From Desulfoluna butyratoxydans (GTDB lineage Bacteria; Desulfobacterota; Desulfobacteria; Desulfobacterales; Desulfolunaceae), in the NCBI RefSeq assembly GCF_900699765.1, contig NZ_CAADHO010000006.1:1-64000 (forward strand): a DNA stretch of 64,000 bases, read 5' to 3'. The position numbers were made by a program, and so were the translations under genes. Each line of letters opens with the position of its first letter. Positions within the stretch are counted from its first letter, which is position 1. Shown here one piece after another: positions 18,256 to 30,309 of this stretch. The notes beneath the pieces were generated by a model. The model was not told where the DNA came from. It saw only the letters and a program-made list of their open reading frames with translations, and did not search any database.

Positions 18256-19062
18256 ATGGCTGAACAGGACGTACATCAAGAAAACGGGCACCCACCGGAG
18301 TCGAAGATTTCCGGGGAAGGGTGGCCTCGGAGGGGAAAGGCCTTTCGCCGCGCAGCCCTTTGGGGCGGGTTCCTGGGCCTGATGCTTCTGGCCCCCATGG
18401 TGTTTCTCGTGGGCACCGGGGTCAAGATCGCCCGGGATCCCGATTTTGTGCCGGCCCCCAGGGCAGAGAAGGTGACGGTGGACCTTTTCCAGAAACCGGC
18501 TCGGAGAGAGCCCGAGGCAAAGTCAGAGCCCCTGTTGCCTGAGCCCCTTGACCACGGCATTGCCGCCATGCTGGCAGCTCCCTCGTCGGCCGGTGGCCCT
18601 TCAGACACCTACCCCTTTACCCTTCATGCCGGTTCTTTTCGCAACGCGGCCCGGGCCGCCGACCAGGTGACCGCCCTTCGAGAGCTGGGCAGGGCCGCCT
18701 TTTCCGCCTATGTGACGATTCCCGGCATGGGGGACTGGTACCGGGTGTTCTGCGGCAATTTTGCAAGCAGGGAGGAGGCTGAGGCCGCGCGGGAGACGCT
18801 CTTGGCGCAGGGAGGCACGGAAGCCTCTCCGGCGAAAAAAAGCGTGGCCCTTGCCGTGGAGGGCCCCCTGCCCGTCAGCGACGCCCTGGTCTTGGAGAGC
18901 CGGCTCCATGCCCTGGGTTTTTTTGCCTACGTCATGCCCCGCCCTCCGGCGGATGGCCGGGTGCAGGTTCTGGTGGGCGCCTTTCAGACGGAGAGCCGGG
19001 CTGGCGTGATGCGCAAGCGCCTGACCAAGGCGGGATTTGAGGCCAGGGCCGTCAGGCGGTGA
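18256..19062 (+). CDS. SPOR-domain membrane protein
   Basis: 268 residues. One membrane segment at about 34-56 (GFLGLMLLAPMVFLVGTG) follows a charged cytoplasmic N-terminus, so most of the protein is periplasmic. After a Pro/Glu-rich linker, two SPOR-like repeats occur: about 118-190 (YPFTLHAGSFRNAARAADQV ... YRVFCGNFASREEA) and about 200-268 (SDALVLESRLHALGFFAYV ... VQVLVGAFQTESRA). SPOR domains bind denuded septal peptidoglycan, so a cell-division or envelope role is likely. The ATG at 18256 is a plausible start. Monocistronic, followed by a strong terminator. Confidence 0.85.
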   Translation: MAEQDVHQENGHPPESKISGEGWPRRGKAFRRAALWGGFLGLMLLAPMVFLVGTGVKIARDPDFVPAPRAEKVTVDLFQKPARREPEAKSEPLLPEPLDHGIAAMLAAPSSAGGPSDTYPFTLHAGSFRNAARAADQVTALRELGRAAFSAYVTIPGMGDWYRVFCGNFASREEAEAARETLLAQGGTEASPAKKSVALAVEGPLPVSDALVLESRLHALGFFAYVMPRPPADGRVQVLVGAFQTESRAGVMRKRLTKAGFEARAVRR

Positions 19063-19091
19063 CACAGAGAATCGTTCCAGGGGATACAACC

Positions 19092-19133
19092 AAAAAAGGC
19101 GCCTCACCCGCTTACGGGGGAGGCGCCTTTTTT
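19092..19133. terminator. bidirectional terminator
   Basis: AAAAAAGGCGCCTCACCCG and the complementary CGGGGGAGGCGCCTTTTTT form a long stem with A and T tracts on both sides. It lies between convergent genes (SPOR protein, plus; FAD/Fe-S protein, minus) and suits both. Confidence 0.95.
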
Positions 19134-19165
19134 ATTTTGGATGGTTCACAAGACCGGGGCGCTTT

Positions 19166-22100
19166 TTAGAAGGTCACCACCTCGGCCTGTTTCACCATGG
19201 CTTTGAGTTTTTCTTCCCAGTCCTTGCCGCCGGCCTGGATGGCCAGCTCCACGGCCAGGTGGCGGGGAACGATGTCGAGGTCCTTGTTGCGGCCCAGTCC
19301 CTGGATGCAGGAGGGGCAGTTGGTGAGGATGGTGGTCTCACGGCCCTTGCCCAGGGTGCGCAGCTCAATCTCGTCGTGCTTTCTCTGGAGCATGGCGTTG
19401 GTGATGTCCGGGCGGCTCATGGAGAGGGTCCCGCCTTCGGAACAGCAGTGGGGCACGCTGTCCACGGAGTAGCCGGTGAACTCTTCGAGCATGCCCGCCG
19501 CGTCACCGTCCAGGGAGTCGTGGCAGGGGGCGTGGTAGAGGCAGCTGTTGCCTCCCTTGACCTCCAGGCCGTTTTCCAGGGCAAAGCGGCTCACGTCGGC
19601 GATGTCGCAATCCAGGATCTCCGGGGCTTCGATCTCTTCCAGAGCTTCCCGGCAGGTTCCGCAGCTCACCACGCAGGCGTCGAACTCCACGTAGCTGATC
19701 ATTTCGCGGATCTGGCTGAAGATCACCGAGTCCCGCAGGGTCATCTGGCTGTGCTGCACGCCCTTGGCGTTGACCTTGGCCGGAAAGCCGCAGCAGATAT
19801 ACGGGGGCGGCAGCACCACCCGGACCCCTGCGGAGAGCAGGATGTAGATGGCGGCCTTGGAGATGTCGGAGAAGAGCCGCTCGGACCCGCACCCCGGGAA
19901 GTAAAAGACAGACTGCTCCGTCTCCTCCGGCGGGTTGAGGATCATGGCCTGGTTGTTCCCGCATTTGGGCAGGATGTCCCGGAGGGTTCCCGCAGGTGGC
20001 CGGGGAACGGGAGACGCCAGGATTTCCGCTGCGTGGGTCCCGGACAGCACCTTGCGCATGGGGGCCATGTTCTTGAGCATCTGGTGGCCGGTGCGCTGAA
20101 GGGAGCCGCCCCAGGAGACCAGGCCCTTTCGGAAGAGGGCGTTGCCCAGGGGGTTACGGGTCTCCAGGTACGCCAGGGAGGCCCGGGTGGCCATGCGGGT
20201 CTTCTTGTACTTGCGGGAGACGAGGATCTCCCGTTCCATGAGGGAGACCTCGGCCGTGTCGATGTCCACCGGGCATGGCTTGAAGCATTTGTGGCACATG
20301 GTGCAGTGGTCGGCGATTTGCTCCAGCTGCTTGAGGAACTTAAAGCGTGTGGAGTGGGCACGCTGCACATCGTAGAGGATGGCCTCGATGAGAGAGGCGA
20401 TGGCCAGGTTCTTGTTCCGCGGGTGGTAGAACATGTTCTTGGCCGGGTAGAAGGTGCAGCAGTCGATCTTGCACTTTCCGCAGCGCACGCAGGTGGCGAT
20501 TTTGGCCGCCAGGGTCTCCAGGGAGCCGTGTTGCAGGATGCTGGCTTCCAGCTCCAGCAGGTTGAAGGAGGGGGTGTAGACCTTGGACTGGATGTCCGGG
20601 TCCGTAAGCTGTCCCGGGTTCATCACCCCTTTGGGGTCCACCTTTTTCCGGTAGGCGGCCAGGGCCTTGGCAAGGGACGGATCCAGGTACTTCATCTTGG
20701 TGATGCCGATGCCGTGTTCCCCGCTGACCACGCCCCCTAAACGCACCGCTTCCTCCATGACGTCGTCGGCGGTTTTGGCGGCACGTTTCATCATCTCCAT
20801 GTCGTTGGAAAAGACTGGGATGTTGACGTGCACGTTGCCGTCCCCTGCGTGCATGTGGGTGGCGATGATGATCTGGCGCGCCCTTACTTCGTTGAAGATG
20901 CGCTGGATGTCGCCGGTGATGCGTTTGTAGCCCCGGAAGAACTCTAGGAGCTCGGAGAGGAGCTGTTTGGCCTGGGCGCCGTCCTGGAGCATCTCGGTGG
21001 TGGCGTTGCGGATGGCAGAGAGGGCCTCGCTGCAGATTTCACGGGCCTTGGGAATACGTGCCTCCAGCCATTCCGGGTCTTCGATGGGCTCGGCATGCTC
21101 CAGATAAGCCAGGGTGGCGTTGAGGAAGTCCAGCTGGTTGTATCGGTTCTCTTCCAGGTTGTAGGTGTCCACAAACCGCGTAAAGGCCCCCAGCACATCC
21201 AGGGGAAGCACGATGTCTTCGTTGAGCTTGAAGGCGTTGGTGCGTCGTGCGATGGCCCCCAGCTTCTTCCGGTCCTTCCAGAAACGCTCGGCCTCGTCTT
21301 CGTCCCGGGCCACAAAGATCTCGGTGTTTTTGTACGGCCCAAGAAGATCCTGGAGACGCCGGGTTCCCCTGTCGATCTCCTCTTCGTTGTGGCCCACCAT
21401 GTCGATGAGAAGGACTGCCTTGGGGCTGCCCTTACGGGTGGCCTTCACCTTGTAGTTGATGGCGAGCATGTACTCGTCGTCAAAGTGCTCCAGGGCGATG
21501 AGGGCCTCTTTGCCGCCGTTGTCGAACTCCTTGGAGATCTTGACGATGACATCGCTGGCCTCTTCCATGTCGTTGCCGAAAAATTCCAGGCAGAAGGTGG
21601 TCTTGTACTCAAAGGAGGGGTAGAGGATGAACTCCGCGGAGGTGATGATGCCGTCGCAGCCCTCTTTCTGGATGCCGGGCAGGCCTCCAAGGGCCTTGTT
21701 GGTGATGTCCTTGCCCAGCCCGATTTTTCGTATCTCCGTGCCGGAGAGGCTGACGGTCTTTTTGATCTGCCCCTCTTCGTCCCGCACGGAGAAGAGGACG
21801 GTGTCCTCGGGCAGGATCTTGCGCATGGGGTGATCTTCCCGGCGTACTTCCATGAGGCGGCCGCCGGGCATGGCAATGCGGTAGGAGACCAGGTTGTCGA
21901 TGGCCGTCCCCCACATCACCGCCTTTTTCCCCCCTGCGTTTTCGGCGATGTTGCCGCCGATGGTGCAGGCCCAGGAGCTGGTGGGGTCGGTGGCAAAGAC
22001 AAGGTTCTCCACCTCGGCGTAGCCCATGGCCGTCTGGGTGATGACCCCGGCCTCCAGTTCAAGGACCGGCATGGTGGACGCACCGGTGCCCGGTGCCGCG

Positions 22101-22779
22101 GGCAGGTGCTTGATGCCCCGGATGCGGTTGAGCTTTTCGGTGTTGATCATCACGCAGCCTTCGGTGACCGGTACGCTGCCCCCGGTGAGGCCCGTGCCCG
22201 CACCGCGGGGGATGATGGAGAGGCCGAGCCTCTCAATGGCTTTCACCAGGCGCGGAACCTGGGACTCCCGGGTGGGGCGCAGCACGGCCACGGCCAGATG
22301 GCGTCGCCAGTCCGTGGCGTCCGTGGCGTGGCTGATGATGGAGAAGGGCTCGAAGCAGACGTTGTGGCGGCCGATGATGGCCCCGAGTTCGCGCCTGATG
22401 CGTCGCCGCTGACGTCGGTGCCCCTTGAGGGTGTCGTTGAGTCCCTTCAGGGCTTTGCGGCAGCGTCCGGTGATCTCCAGAACCTCTTTTTGTTCCGCCA
22501 TTTTTTCGATGATGGCCAAATCGTTGGCGGCGGTCTTCAGGAACAGGCGACGGCGGCTCCGGGACCCTGCGAGGTCGTCGAAGAGAAAGGGGTTGCGCTT
22601 CAGGATGAACAGATCACCCATCAGGCGCATGAGCAGCTTGGCGGAGCGCCCGGTGATACGTTTTCCCCGGAGTTCCTGGAGCTTGTTCCACACCTTGGCG
22701 TCAAAGAGATAGGTGACGACGAGCTCGTCGTCGGCAGAGGTGTAGTTGTATGGTATTTCGCGGTAATTTTGTGCTTTCA

Positions 22780-22780
<1 letters not shown>
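19166..22780 (-). CDS. FAD-linked / Fe-S oxidoreductase, DUF3683 type (D-lactate/glycolate oxidase-like)
   Basis: Very large protein, 1204 residues. The N-terminal about 150 residues fit the DUF3683 region. A GlcD-like FAD domain follows (about 150-700; PP-loop RGAGTGLTGGSVP near 190). Two ferredoxin-type motifs come next, CVRCGKCKIDC near 762 and CTMCHKCFKPCP near 825. Last is a GlcF-like region with CCG-type cysteine sets (FPGCGSERL, CCGFPAKVN, VVSCGTCR, HAPCHDSL, CCSEGG). It probably oxidises a 2-hydroxy acid such as D-lactate and passes electrons to the membrane pool. The start ATG at 22780 overlaps the prfC stop as TGATG, so translation is coupled. The substrate is inferred from family only. 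Confidence 0.9.
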
Positions 22781-24390
<1,610 letters not shown>

Positions 24391-24893
24391 ACCTGAATAT
24401 ATAAAAAAATCATGAAAAGCGCCTCCCCGGATTCCGGGTGACGCGAGGGGAGCCGAAGGGGTGACGAAGGCAGTGTCAACAGCACCGAAGTGGTGGCTTT
24501 ACGGGGAGATGCTGGGTGTTGTTGATGTTTTCCGCAATCGTCGCGTTGCTTTTGACCGATTTGTATCAAATATCCCGTTTTTTTCTGTACGGTACACACG
24601 GCAAAACAACCGGTGAAAACCATTCTAAATAAGCTATTTCACATTCTTTTTCAAGGGATTTCAAGGGAATTGACGCGGCTCTCGATTTTTCGCTGGGGGG
24701 AGGTGCCGGAAAAAAGAGCCAAGACGACGGTGGGAAGGCGGGAGAGGGCGTCGTCCGGGTGGGAGGCTCATTTCCGGTGGGATTGCAAAAAAGGTGGGGA
24801 CCACCTACGCATGGTTTGGTGGTGGGAAAGGGTTGCGTAGATGGCCCCCGGCAGAAGGCTAAAGTAAGGTGTCGGGGGTAAAGCTATCAATTT
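24391..24893. other. intergenic region, no gene recognised
   Basis: About 500 bases between prfC and a small conserved-looking gene, both on the minus strand. It includes AT-rich DNA near 24540-24660 that may hold the prfC promoter. No RNA gene or repeat was identified. Confidence 0.4.
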
Positions 24894-25169
24894 TTAGTGG
24901 ACCGTGTGGGTGCTGATGGAATAATCGAATTCATTTTTTAAAATGGTCAGCACAAGCTCAATGGCGTCTTCGTCGATGATGTGTCCGGTCCATCCCATGC
25001 TGTTTAGCTGGTGGTTGATAAAACCCACCGTGAATGTTCCCCCGTCCTGGAGGATGCAAAAAACATCTTTGACCAGTCTGTTGACCTCCGAGGGGCCGAG
25101 CCCCTTATCCGACAGGTGCCAGAAGAGGGAGGTGCAGACATCGATGGTGGTTTGATTTTGTTCGTGCAT
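24894..25169 (-). CDS. small hypothetical protein
   Basis: 91 residues, acidic, no membrane segment. Composition and codon use look genuine (for example SLFWHLSDKGLGPSEVNRLVKDVFCILQDGG). The C-terminal part has an amphipathic helix (DEDAIELVLTILKNEFDY). I do not recognise the family. The ATG at 25169 lies nine bases after AAGGA; the in-frame ATG at 25178 abuts that site and is less likely. It stands alone between prfC and an NtrC-type regulator on the same strand, with gaps on both sides. Confidence 0.7.
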   Translation of the reverse strand: MHEQNQTTIDVCTSLFWHLSDKGLGPSEVNRLVKDVFCILQDGGTFTVGFINHQLNSMGWTGHIIDEDAIELVLTILKNEFDYSISTHTVH

Positions 25170-25487
25170 GGTACCCATTCCTTGAATGGTTGCGACATCA
25201 TCCGTCGTTGTCTTGCCTGAATAGAAATGCAGGGAGCGTGCCGGATATGCCGTGGAATGGGCTTTTTTTTGTGATTTCTTGGGCGGGGGATGAAACTGCC
25301 CGGAAACACAGGAGGAAACGGGCGGCCGGGAGAGCAGGACCTTTTCAGGCCGCCTTAGCCGGCGTGGCGCGCACGGTGGAAAGGGGCCGCTTAAGTGGAT
25401 GGGGGATGTTCACAAAAGTGAATAGATGGTTTGGATTGTGGCCGGAGAGGCCCAGTAATAGGGGCTCTCCGCCGTCTGGCCCGTGCG
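25170..25487. other. intergenic region, no gene recognised
   Basis: About 320 bases downstream of the NtrC-type regulator and upstream of the small gene at 25169. I see no hairpin terminator, RNA gene or convincing reading frame. Confidence 0.4.
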
Positions 25488-27017
25488 CTATTCAAGGGGG
25501 GCGGACGGGCAGGCATCGTCTTTTTCCGGCTCTGCGGTGGACCAGCCGAGTCGGGAGATGCCGTACTTCTTCATCAGGGTGTACAAACGGGTCCGCCCGA
25601 GACCGGAGACCTGGCAGGCCTCTTTGATGTTTCCACGGGTGACCCGCATGAGGTGCTTGAGATAGGCCTGGTCTGCCTGGGTGAGCACCTCTTCCCGGGA
25701 GGGCATCTCGTCGGCCTGTGACGGAAGCACCGGGGAGGGGGCAGGGGCAGGGGAGAGCAGCGGGGGAACCGCGGTGAGCCCTTCGGGTTTTTTCTCGACC
25801 TGGTACGCGGTGGTGGCCTGCGGGGGCATATCTCCCGCCAGGTTGGCCCGGGCCACGTGGACCCGAATGGCATCGGGCAGGTGCATGGGAAAGAGGATGG
25901 GCTCTTCCCCTGCTTTGCTGATGGCCCCTTCAAGGGTGTTGACCAGCTCCCGGATGTTACCGGGCCAGCTGTAGGCACAGAGCACCTGGAAAAAATCCGG
26001 GGAAAAGCCCTTGGGCTCGATGCCGAAGTTCCGGCAGATGGCCCCGGTGTGGTAGAGGATGATGGCCTGGATGTCCTCGGGGTGCATGCGCAAAGGGGGC
26101 AGCTCAATGGCCACGGTGCGGAGCCGGTAGAGGAGGTCGTTTCTAAAGGTGCCTTCGGCCACCATCTTGTCCAGGTCCCGGTTGGTGGCCGCCACCAGCC
26201 GGAAATCACTTTTCTGCTCGATGCGGCTTCCCACCGGGCGGTAGCACTTCTCCTGAAGGACCCTTAAGAACACCTTCTGCAGGGGCAGGTCCATTTCCCC
26301 CACCTCATCTAAGAAGAGGGTGCCTCCGTCGGCCTGCTTCACCAGGCCTTCCGATGTTTTTTCAGCCCCGGTAAAGGCGCCCTTTTCATGGCCGAACAGG
26401 GCACTCTCCTTTAAGGTCTCGGGCAGGGCCGCGCAGTCCACCACCACAAAGCGGTTCTCTTTGCGCTTGCTGTTGTTGTGGACGGCCCGTGCAAAGAGCT
26501 CCTTGCCGGTGCCTGTCTCCCCGGTGATGAGCACGCTGGCGTTGTTTCGGGCGGCATGGGCCAGGGTGGTGAGGCAGTCGTGGATCACGGGGCTGCTGCC
26601 GATGATCCCCTGGCTGTCCACGGGGTCCTCCTTGACCGAGGAGGCCTTGAGGTTCTCCCTGTACTGGAGGGCCCGGCTCAGGGTGAGGGTGATCTCTTTT
26701 AAATTAAAAGGCTTCTGGAGGTAGTCCCATGCCCCGTTTTTGATGGCCATTTCCGCGCCGTCGGCATCGCCGGCACCGGTGATGATCACCACCTCGGGTT
26801 CTCCCGGGGTGCTGCGGATGCGGCGCACCAGTTCCAGGCCGCTTCCGTCGGGAAGGCCGACGTCGAGGAAGACGAGATCAAAGGCCGCGCTCTCCAGTTG
26901 CTGCAATCCCTCGGTGAGGGTCTGCCGGGACATGGAGCGGTGGCCTTCCCTTCGGATGAAGGCTTCAAGGATTTCACAGATCTGTTGGTCGTCGTCGATG
27001 ATGAGGATGGTGGCCAT
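25488..27017 (-). CDS. sigma-54-dependent response regulator (NtrC type)
   Basis: 509 residues. Receiver domain 1-120 with IIDDDQQ and phospho-acceptor Asp52 (FLDVGLPDG). AAA+ domain with Walker A GETGTGKE, the sigma-54 contact loop GAFTGA, LFLDEVGEM and SWPGNIRELVN. A Pro-rich linker follows, then a Fis-type helix-turn-helix (NIKEACQVSGLGRTRLYTLM). It activates sigma-54 promoters when phosphorylated. No cognate kinase is adjacent. The start is either ATG 27017 (homology) or TTG 27023, which is better spaced from GGGGAG; they differ by two residues. Confidence 0.95.
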   Translation of the reverse strand: MATILIIDDDQQICEILEAFIRREGHRSMSRQTLTEGLQQLESAAFDLVFLDVGLPDGSGLELVRRIRSTPGEPEVVIITGAGDADGAEMAIKNGAWDYLQKPFNLKEITLTLSRALQYRENLKASSVKEDPVDSQGIIGSSPVIHDCLTTLAHAARNNASVLITGETGTGKELFARAVHNNSKRKENRFVVVDCAALPETLKESALFGHEKGAFTGAEKTSEGLVKQADGGTLFLDEVGEMDLPLQKVFLRVLQEKCYRPVGSRIEQKSDFRLVAATNRDLDKMVAEGTFRNDLLYRLRTVAIELPPLRMHPEDIQAIILYHTGAICRNFGIEPKGFSPDFFQVLCAYSWPGNIRELVNTLEGAISKAGEEPILFPMHLPDAIRVHVARANLAGDMPPQATTAYQVEKKPEGLTAVPPLLSPAPAPSPVLPSQADEMPSREEVLTQADQAYLKHLMRVTRGNIKEACQVSGLGRTRLYTLMKKYGISRLGWSTAEPEKDDACPSAPLE

Positions 27018-27199
27018 GGGCAATGCATTCTCCCCGAATCAGAAGATGGCGTTGGTGAAGAGTGACGGCGGCGCAAACGATGTGGGTGTGAACCACAGGG
27101 GGCAGGGCCGAAAGATACTTGAAATACAAGCTGATTCTCGGTCTTTGTTTCGAAGCCCATCGCCGTCGGTCACGTCGGGTGCTTCGGATTTATTGTGGG

Positions 27200-27221
27200 T
27201 ATATAACAATCTATATAACAA
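27200..27221. promoter_or_regulatory. direct repeats upstream of the NtrC-type gene
   Basis: TATATAACAA occurs twice, at 27200-27209 and 27212-27221, in an AT-rich patch within the gap 27018-27370. The 12-base period is close to one helical turn, so a dimeric regulator or a promoter-proximal site is possible. No regulator can be named. Confidence 0.35.
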
Positions 27222-27370
27222 ATTTTATCAACTCTGCAATCACTTATCAATGAAGGGATCGCCGCAACGGGGCGTGTTTCCCGGGGCGGTGAACATCTTT
27301 CATCGGAACGCCGTGCCCTCTTGGAGAGGGCCGACGGAAAAGGCGCCGTGCCTTCCGTCGGCCCCGACGG

Positions 27371-29053
27371 TTATCGGGTCAGGTGCCGGTACTTGATCCG
27401 ATGGGGCTGGTCCGCGTCGATGCCCAGGCGCTTCTTGCGGTCCTCTTCATACTCGGAGTAGTTGCCGTCGAACCAGACCACCTGGCTGTCCCCTTCAAAG
27501 GCGAGGATGTGGGTGACGATGCGGTCCAGGAACCAGCGGTCGTGGCTGATGACCACGGCGCATCCCGCAAAGTTCTCCAGGGCCTCTTCCAGGGCTCGCA
27601 TGGTGTTGACGTCCAGGTCGTTGGTGGGTTCGTCAAGGAGAAGGACGTTGGCGCCCTCCTTGAGCATGCAGGCCAGGTGCACGCGGTTTCGCATGCCGCC
27701 GGAAAGGGCGCCTACTTTTTTCTGCTGGTCGGAACCGGAAAAATTGAAGCGGGAGACGTAGGCCCGTGAGTTGACCTCGCGGTTGCCCAGGGAGATGGTG
27801 TCCTGGCCTCCTGAGATCACTTCCCAGATGCTCTTGTCCCCGTCCAGGCTGTCCCGGCTCTGGTCCACGTAGGCAAGCTTCACGGAGCTGCCGATGTTGA
27901 TGGTGCCGTCGTCCGGGGTGTCCTGGCCGGTGATCATGCGGAAGAGGGTGGTCTTGCCCGCGCCGTTGGGGCCGATGACCCCCACGATGCCGCCGGGGGG
28001 GAGCATGAAGTTCATGTTCTCCACCAGGAGTTTTTCACCGTAAGCCTTGGCCACCTTGTCGGCCTCGATGACCATGTTGCCGAGGCGGGGTCCGGGGGGA
28101 ATGAAGATCTCCATCTCCTGCTCACGCTGCTTGGTGTCCTCGTTGAGGAGCTTTTCGTAGGCGGTGATACGGGACTTGGATTTGGCGTGCCGTCCCTTGG
28201 GGCTCATGCCGATCCACTCCAGCTCCCGGGCGAGGGTCTTCTGGCGGTTGCTCTCCTGTTTCTCTTCCTGGGCCAGGCGCTTGCCCTTCTGGTCCAGCCA
28301 GGAGGAGTAGTTTCCTTTCCAGGGAATGCCTTCGCCACGGTCCAGCTCCAGAATCCAGCCCGCCACGTTGTCCAGGAAGTAGCGGTCGTGGGTCACGGCG
28401 ATGACGGTGCCCGCATAGCGCTGGAGGTGCTGTTCCAGCCAGCCAACGGTCTCGGCGTCAAGGTGGTTGGTGGGTTCGTCAAGGAGAAGGATGTCGGGTT
28501 TCTGGAGCAGCAGGCGGCACAGGGCCACGCGGCGCTTTTCACCCCCGGACAGCACACTGACCTTGGCGTCGGCGGGCGGGCACCTCAGGGCGTCCATGGC
28601 CATCTCCAGGCGGGAGTCCAGGTCCCAGGCGTCCAGGTGGTCCAGCTTCTCCTGCACCACGCCCTGGCGGGCAATGAGCTTGTCCATGGCGTCGTCGTCC
28701 ATGGGCTCGGCAAATTTTTCGCTGATCTCATCGTACTCCTTCATGAGATCCACCACTTCCTGAACGCCCTCCTTGACCACTTCGATGACCGTGCGGTCTT
28801 CGTCCAGCAGGGGCTCCTGCTCCAGGTACCCGATGGAAAAGCCGTCGGACAGGATGGTCTGGCCGTCGAACTCGGTGTCCACCCCTGCCAGGATGCGCAG
28901 CAGGGAGGATTTCCCGGAGCCGTTGAGGCCCAGGACGCCGATCTTGGCCCCATAGAAATAGGAGAGAGAGATGTTTTTGAGCACCGGTTTTTTATCGTAG
29001 TATTTGCTCACACGGATCATCGAGTAGATGACCTTGTTGCCTTCATTTGACAT
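27371..29053 (-). CDS. ettA: energy-dependent translational throttle protein EttA (ABC-F)
   Basis: Cytoplasmic ABC-F ATPase that binds the ribosomal E site and gates elongation according to energy state. 560 residues, normal EttA length. It has two ATPase domains: LGLNGSGKSS, VSVLSGGEKRRVALC and ILLLDEPTNHLD in the first; IGPNGAGKTTLF, LSGGMRNRVHLA and LLLDEPTNDLD in the second. The EttA-type insert and linker (PWKGNYSSWLDQKGKRLAQEE, GRHAKSKSRITAYEKL) separates them. The N-terminus YSMIRVSKYYDKKPVLKNI is typical of EttA rather than Uup. Single gene. Confidence 0.95.
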   Translation of the reverse strand: MSNEGNKVIYSMIRVSKYYDKKPVLKNISLSYFYGAKIGVLGLNGSGKSSLLRILAGVDTEFDGQTILSDGFSIGYLEQEPLLDEDRTVIEVVKEGVQEVVDLMKEYDEISEKFAEPMDDDAMDKLIARQGVVQEKLDHLDAWDLDSRLEMAMDALRCPPADAKVSVLSGGEKRRVALCRLLLQKPDILLLDEPTNHLDAETVGWLEQHLQRYAGTVIAVTHDRYFLDNVAGWILELDRGEGIPWKGNYSSWLDQKGKRLAQEEKQESNRQKTLARELEWIGMSPKGRHAKSKSRITAYEKLLNEDTKQREQEMEIFIPPGPRLGNMVIEADKVAKAYGEKLLVENMNFMLPPGGIVGVIGPNGAGKTTLFRMITGQDTPDDGTINIGSSVKLAYVDQSRDSLDGDKSIWEVISGGQDTISLGNREVNSRAYVSRFNFSGSDQQKKVGALSGGMRNRVHLACMLKEGANVLLLDEPTNDLDVNTMRALEEALENFAGCAVVISHDRWFLDRIVTHILAFEGDSQVVWFDGNYSEYEEDRKKRLGIDADQPHRIKYRHLTR

Positions 29054-29442
29054 GGAATCACTCCTTGGGTGGCGAGGCGGGGGCCCGTTATGGATAAAAA
29101 AACGGGGTGGTCCCGGCCCTTGTGTTCAGATGGCGCGTCGTTAAAGATACCGCGCGTGCGTGGCCCCTTTTCTGCCGCATAACCGAGGTAACCTACCAGA
29201 CTCCTTCGAAACTCGCAAGTATCTGGTGCGCAAAGGGTCCCGGCTTTCCGGGGGGCTGACTCATTTTCCGGGCTGACGGGGCAAAGGCGGAGGGGAAAAT
29301 GCCGGGATGGGGCGATGAAGGTGAAAGGTTCAGACAGGTTGTCGGTGGGATGTGTGGGGCCCCAAAGGGGCTTGCGCCCCTGGGGCGATGAAGGCGGGGT
29401 ATGGACCGTCGGTCCATTCAGTATTCAGCGTGTCACAACGGC
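29054..29442. other. intergenic region with GC-rich hairpins
   Basis: About 390 bases between ettA and the zinc-ribbon gene, both minus strand. GGGGCCCCAAAGGGGC followed by TTGCGCCCCTGGGGC (about 29357-29387) and the palindrome ATGGACC-GTC-GGTCCAT at 29401-29417 lie just past the zinc-ribbon stop and may end its transcript. TGGGGCGATGAAGG occurs twice (near 29308 and 29380). No gene was seen. Confidence 0.45.
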
Positions 29443-30126
29443 TTATCTCACCAGCCAGCGGATGACGCGGCCCACCATGGTGAAGAGGTCCGGGTCGCTG
29501 TGGCGCAGGGTGGACCCGTAGGTGTCGAAGCCCCCGCCGCCGTGGACTGTGGTGGCCCGCCGGACCTTGATATCCTCCCGGGCGTCCATCTTTCGCTTCA
29601 TGGCCTCGCGCTGGTCGTTGTACATCTGACCGCCGGCTTTGACCCATTCCAGAAGATGCCGGAGTTCTCCACCGTCCAGCCAGAGCCCGTGGTCGGGGCA
29701 GCGGTCGATGATCACACCGCTTCGCTGGCCGAAGTTGACGCGGTTCATGACCGTCTCGCACACCGGGCACTTGATGTAGGAGATGCCGTACTCGTCGTGG
29801 CGCTGCAGGGCGTAGAGCTCTTTGAGCTTCTTGTGGTTGACGTGGCCCACGTTTTTCACCGTGGCCTTGATGAGGGCTTCGAGCTCACCGGCATCAAAGA
29901 ACATGCCCATGCATTTTTCGCAGCGCTCGATGAGAAAGGTGCCGCCGATCTTGAGGTCGATGGTCTTCATGGCCTTCTCACACCTCGGACAGATGCGCTC
30001 TTTTTCAGGGGCCACCTCGGTGTACTCGTGGATGCCGGACAGGTCGGTGTCGTTTCGGGTGCCGCAGTAACTGCAGACAATGGTGTCCGCAGGGATGGGG
30101 GCTGAGCAGTTTTTGCAATTGGCCAT
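29443..30126 (-). CDS. zinc-ribbon protein with TFIIB-type zinc fingers
   Basis: 227 residues, no signal peptide. Three zinc-binding units: an N-terminal ribbon (CKNCSAPIPADTIVCSYCG, residues 4-22), CPRCEKAM ... CEKCMGMFFDAGELE (about 46-82), and CPVCETVM ... CPDHGLWLDGGELRHL (about 120-160). The latter two match the zf-TFIIB family. A basic C-terminus ends in a short hydrophobic VGRVIRWLV. Function is unknown. It is just downstream of the SPFH protein at 31443 on the same strand, and zinc-ribbon genes beside SPFH genes suggest a joint membrane-quality role. Confidence 0.8.
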   Translation of the reverse strand: MANCKNCSAPIPADTIVCSYCGTRNDTDLSGIHEYTEVAPEKERICPRCEKAMKTIDLKIGGTFLIERCEKCMGMFFDAGELEALIKATVKNVGHVNHKKLKELYALQRHDEYGISYIKCPVCETVMNRVNFGQRSGVIIDRCPDHGLWLDGGELRHLLEWVKAGGQMYNDQREAMKRKMDAREDIKVRRATTVHGGGGFDTYGSTLRHSDPDLFTMVGRVIRWLVR

Positions 30127-30169
30127 AAGTCAAACTCTGTGGGGTGATGAGGATGTCAACAATTGGGGG

Positions 30170-30297
30170 CAGCACTTCCGCTTGCCTCCGGCGAGTCGCT
30201 TTTTTGGAAAAAAGCCCCGCAAAACATGTTCCGATTGGCGCCGAAGCCCTTGGGCGAAGGCAGATGAAACCCCTTGCCCCCGGCAGGGCGCCGGGGA
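30170..30297 (+). repeat. degenerate intergenic repeat with GC-rich hairpin
   Basis: Contains GCCTCCGGCG, then TTTTTTGGAAAAAAGCCCCG with CAAAACATGTT, and the hairpin CCCCGGC-AGGGC-GCCGGGG at 30277-30296. The order matches the text around the 51-base repeats at 17900 and 50037, but it lacks the CAAACTTTT palindrome. It lies between the SPFH stop and the zinc-ribbon start. Confidence 0.6.
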
Positions 30298-30309
30298 CGT
30301 GTTGGTCTA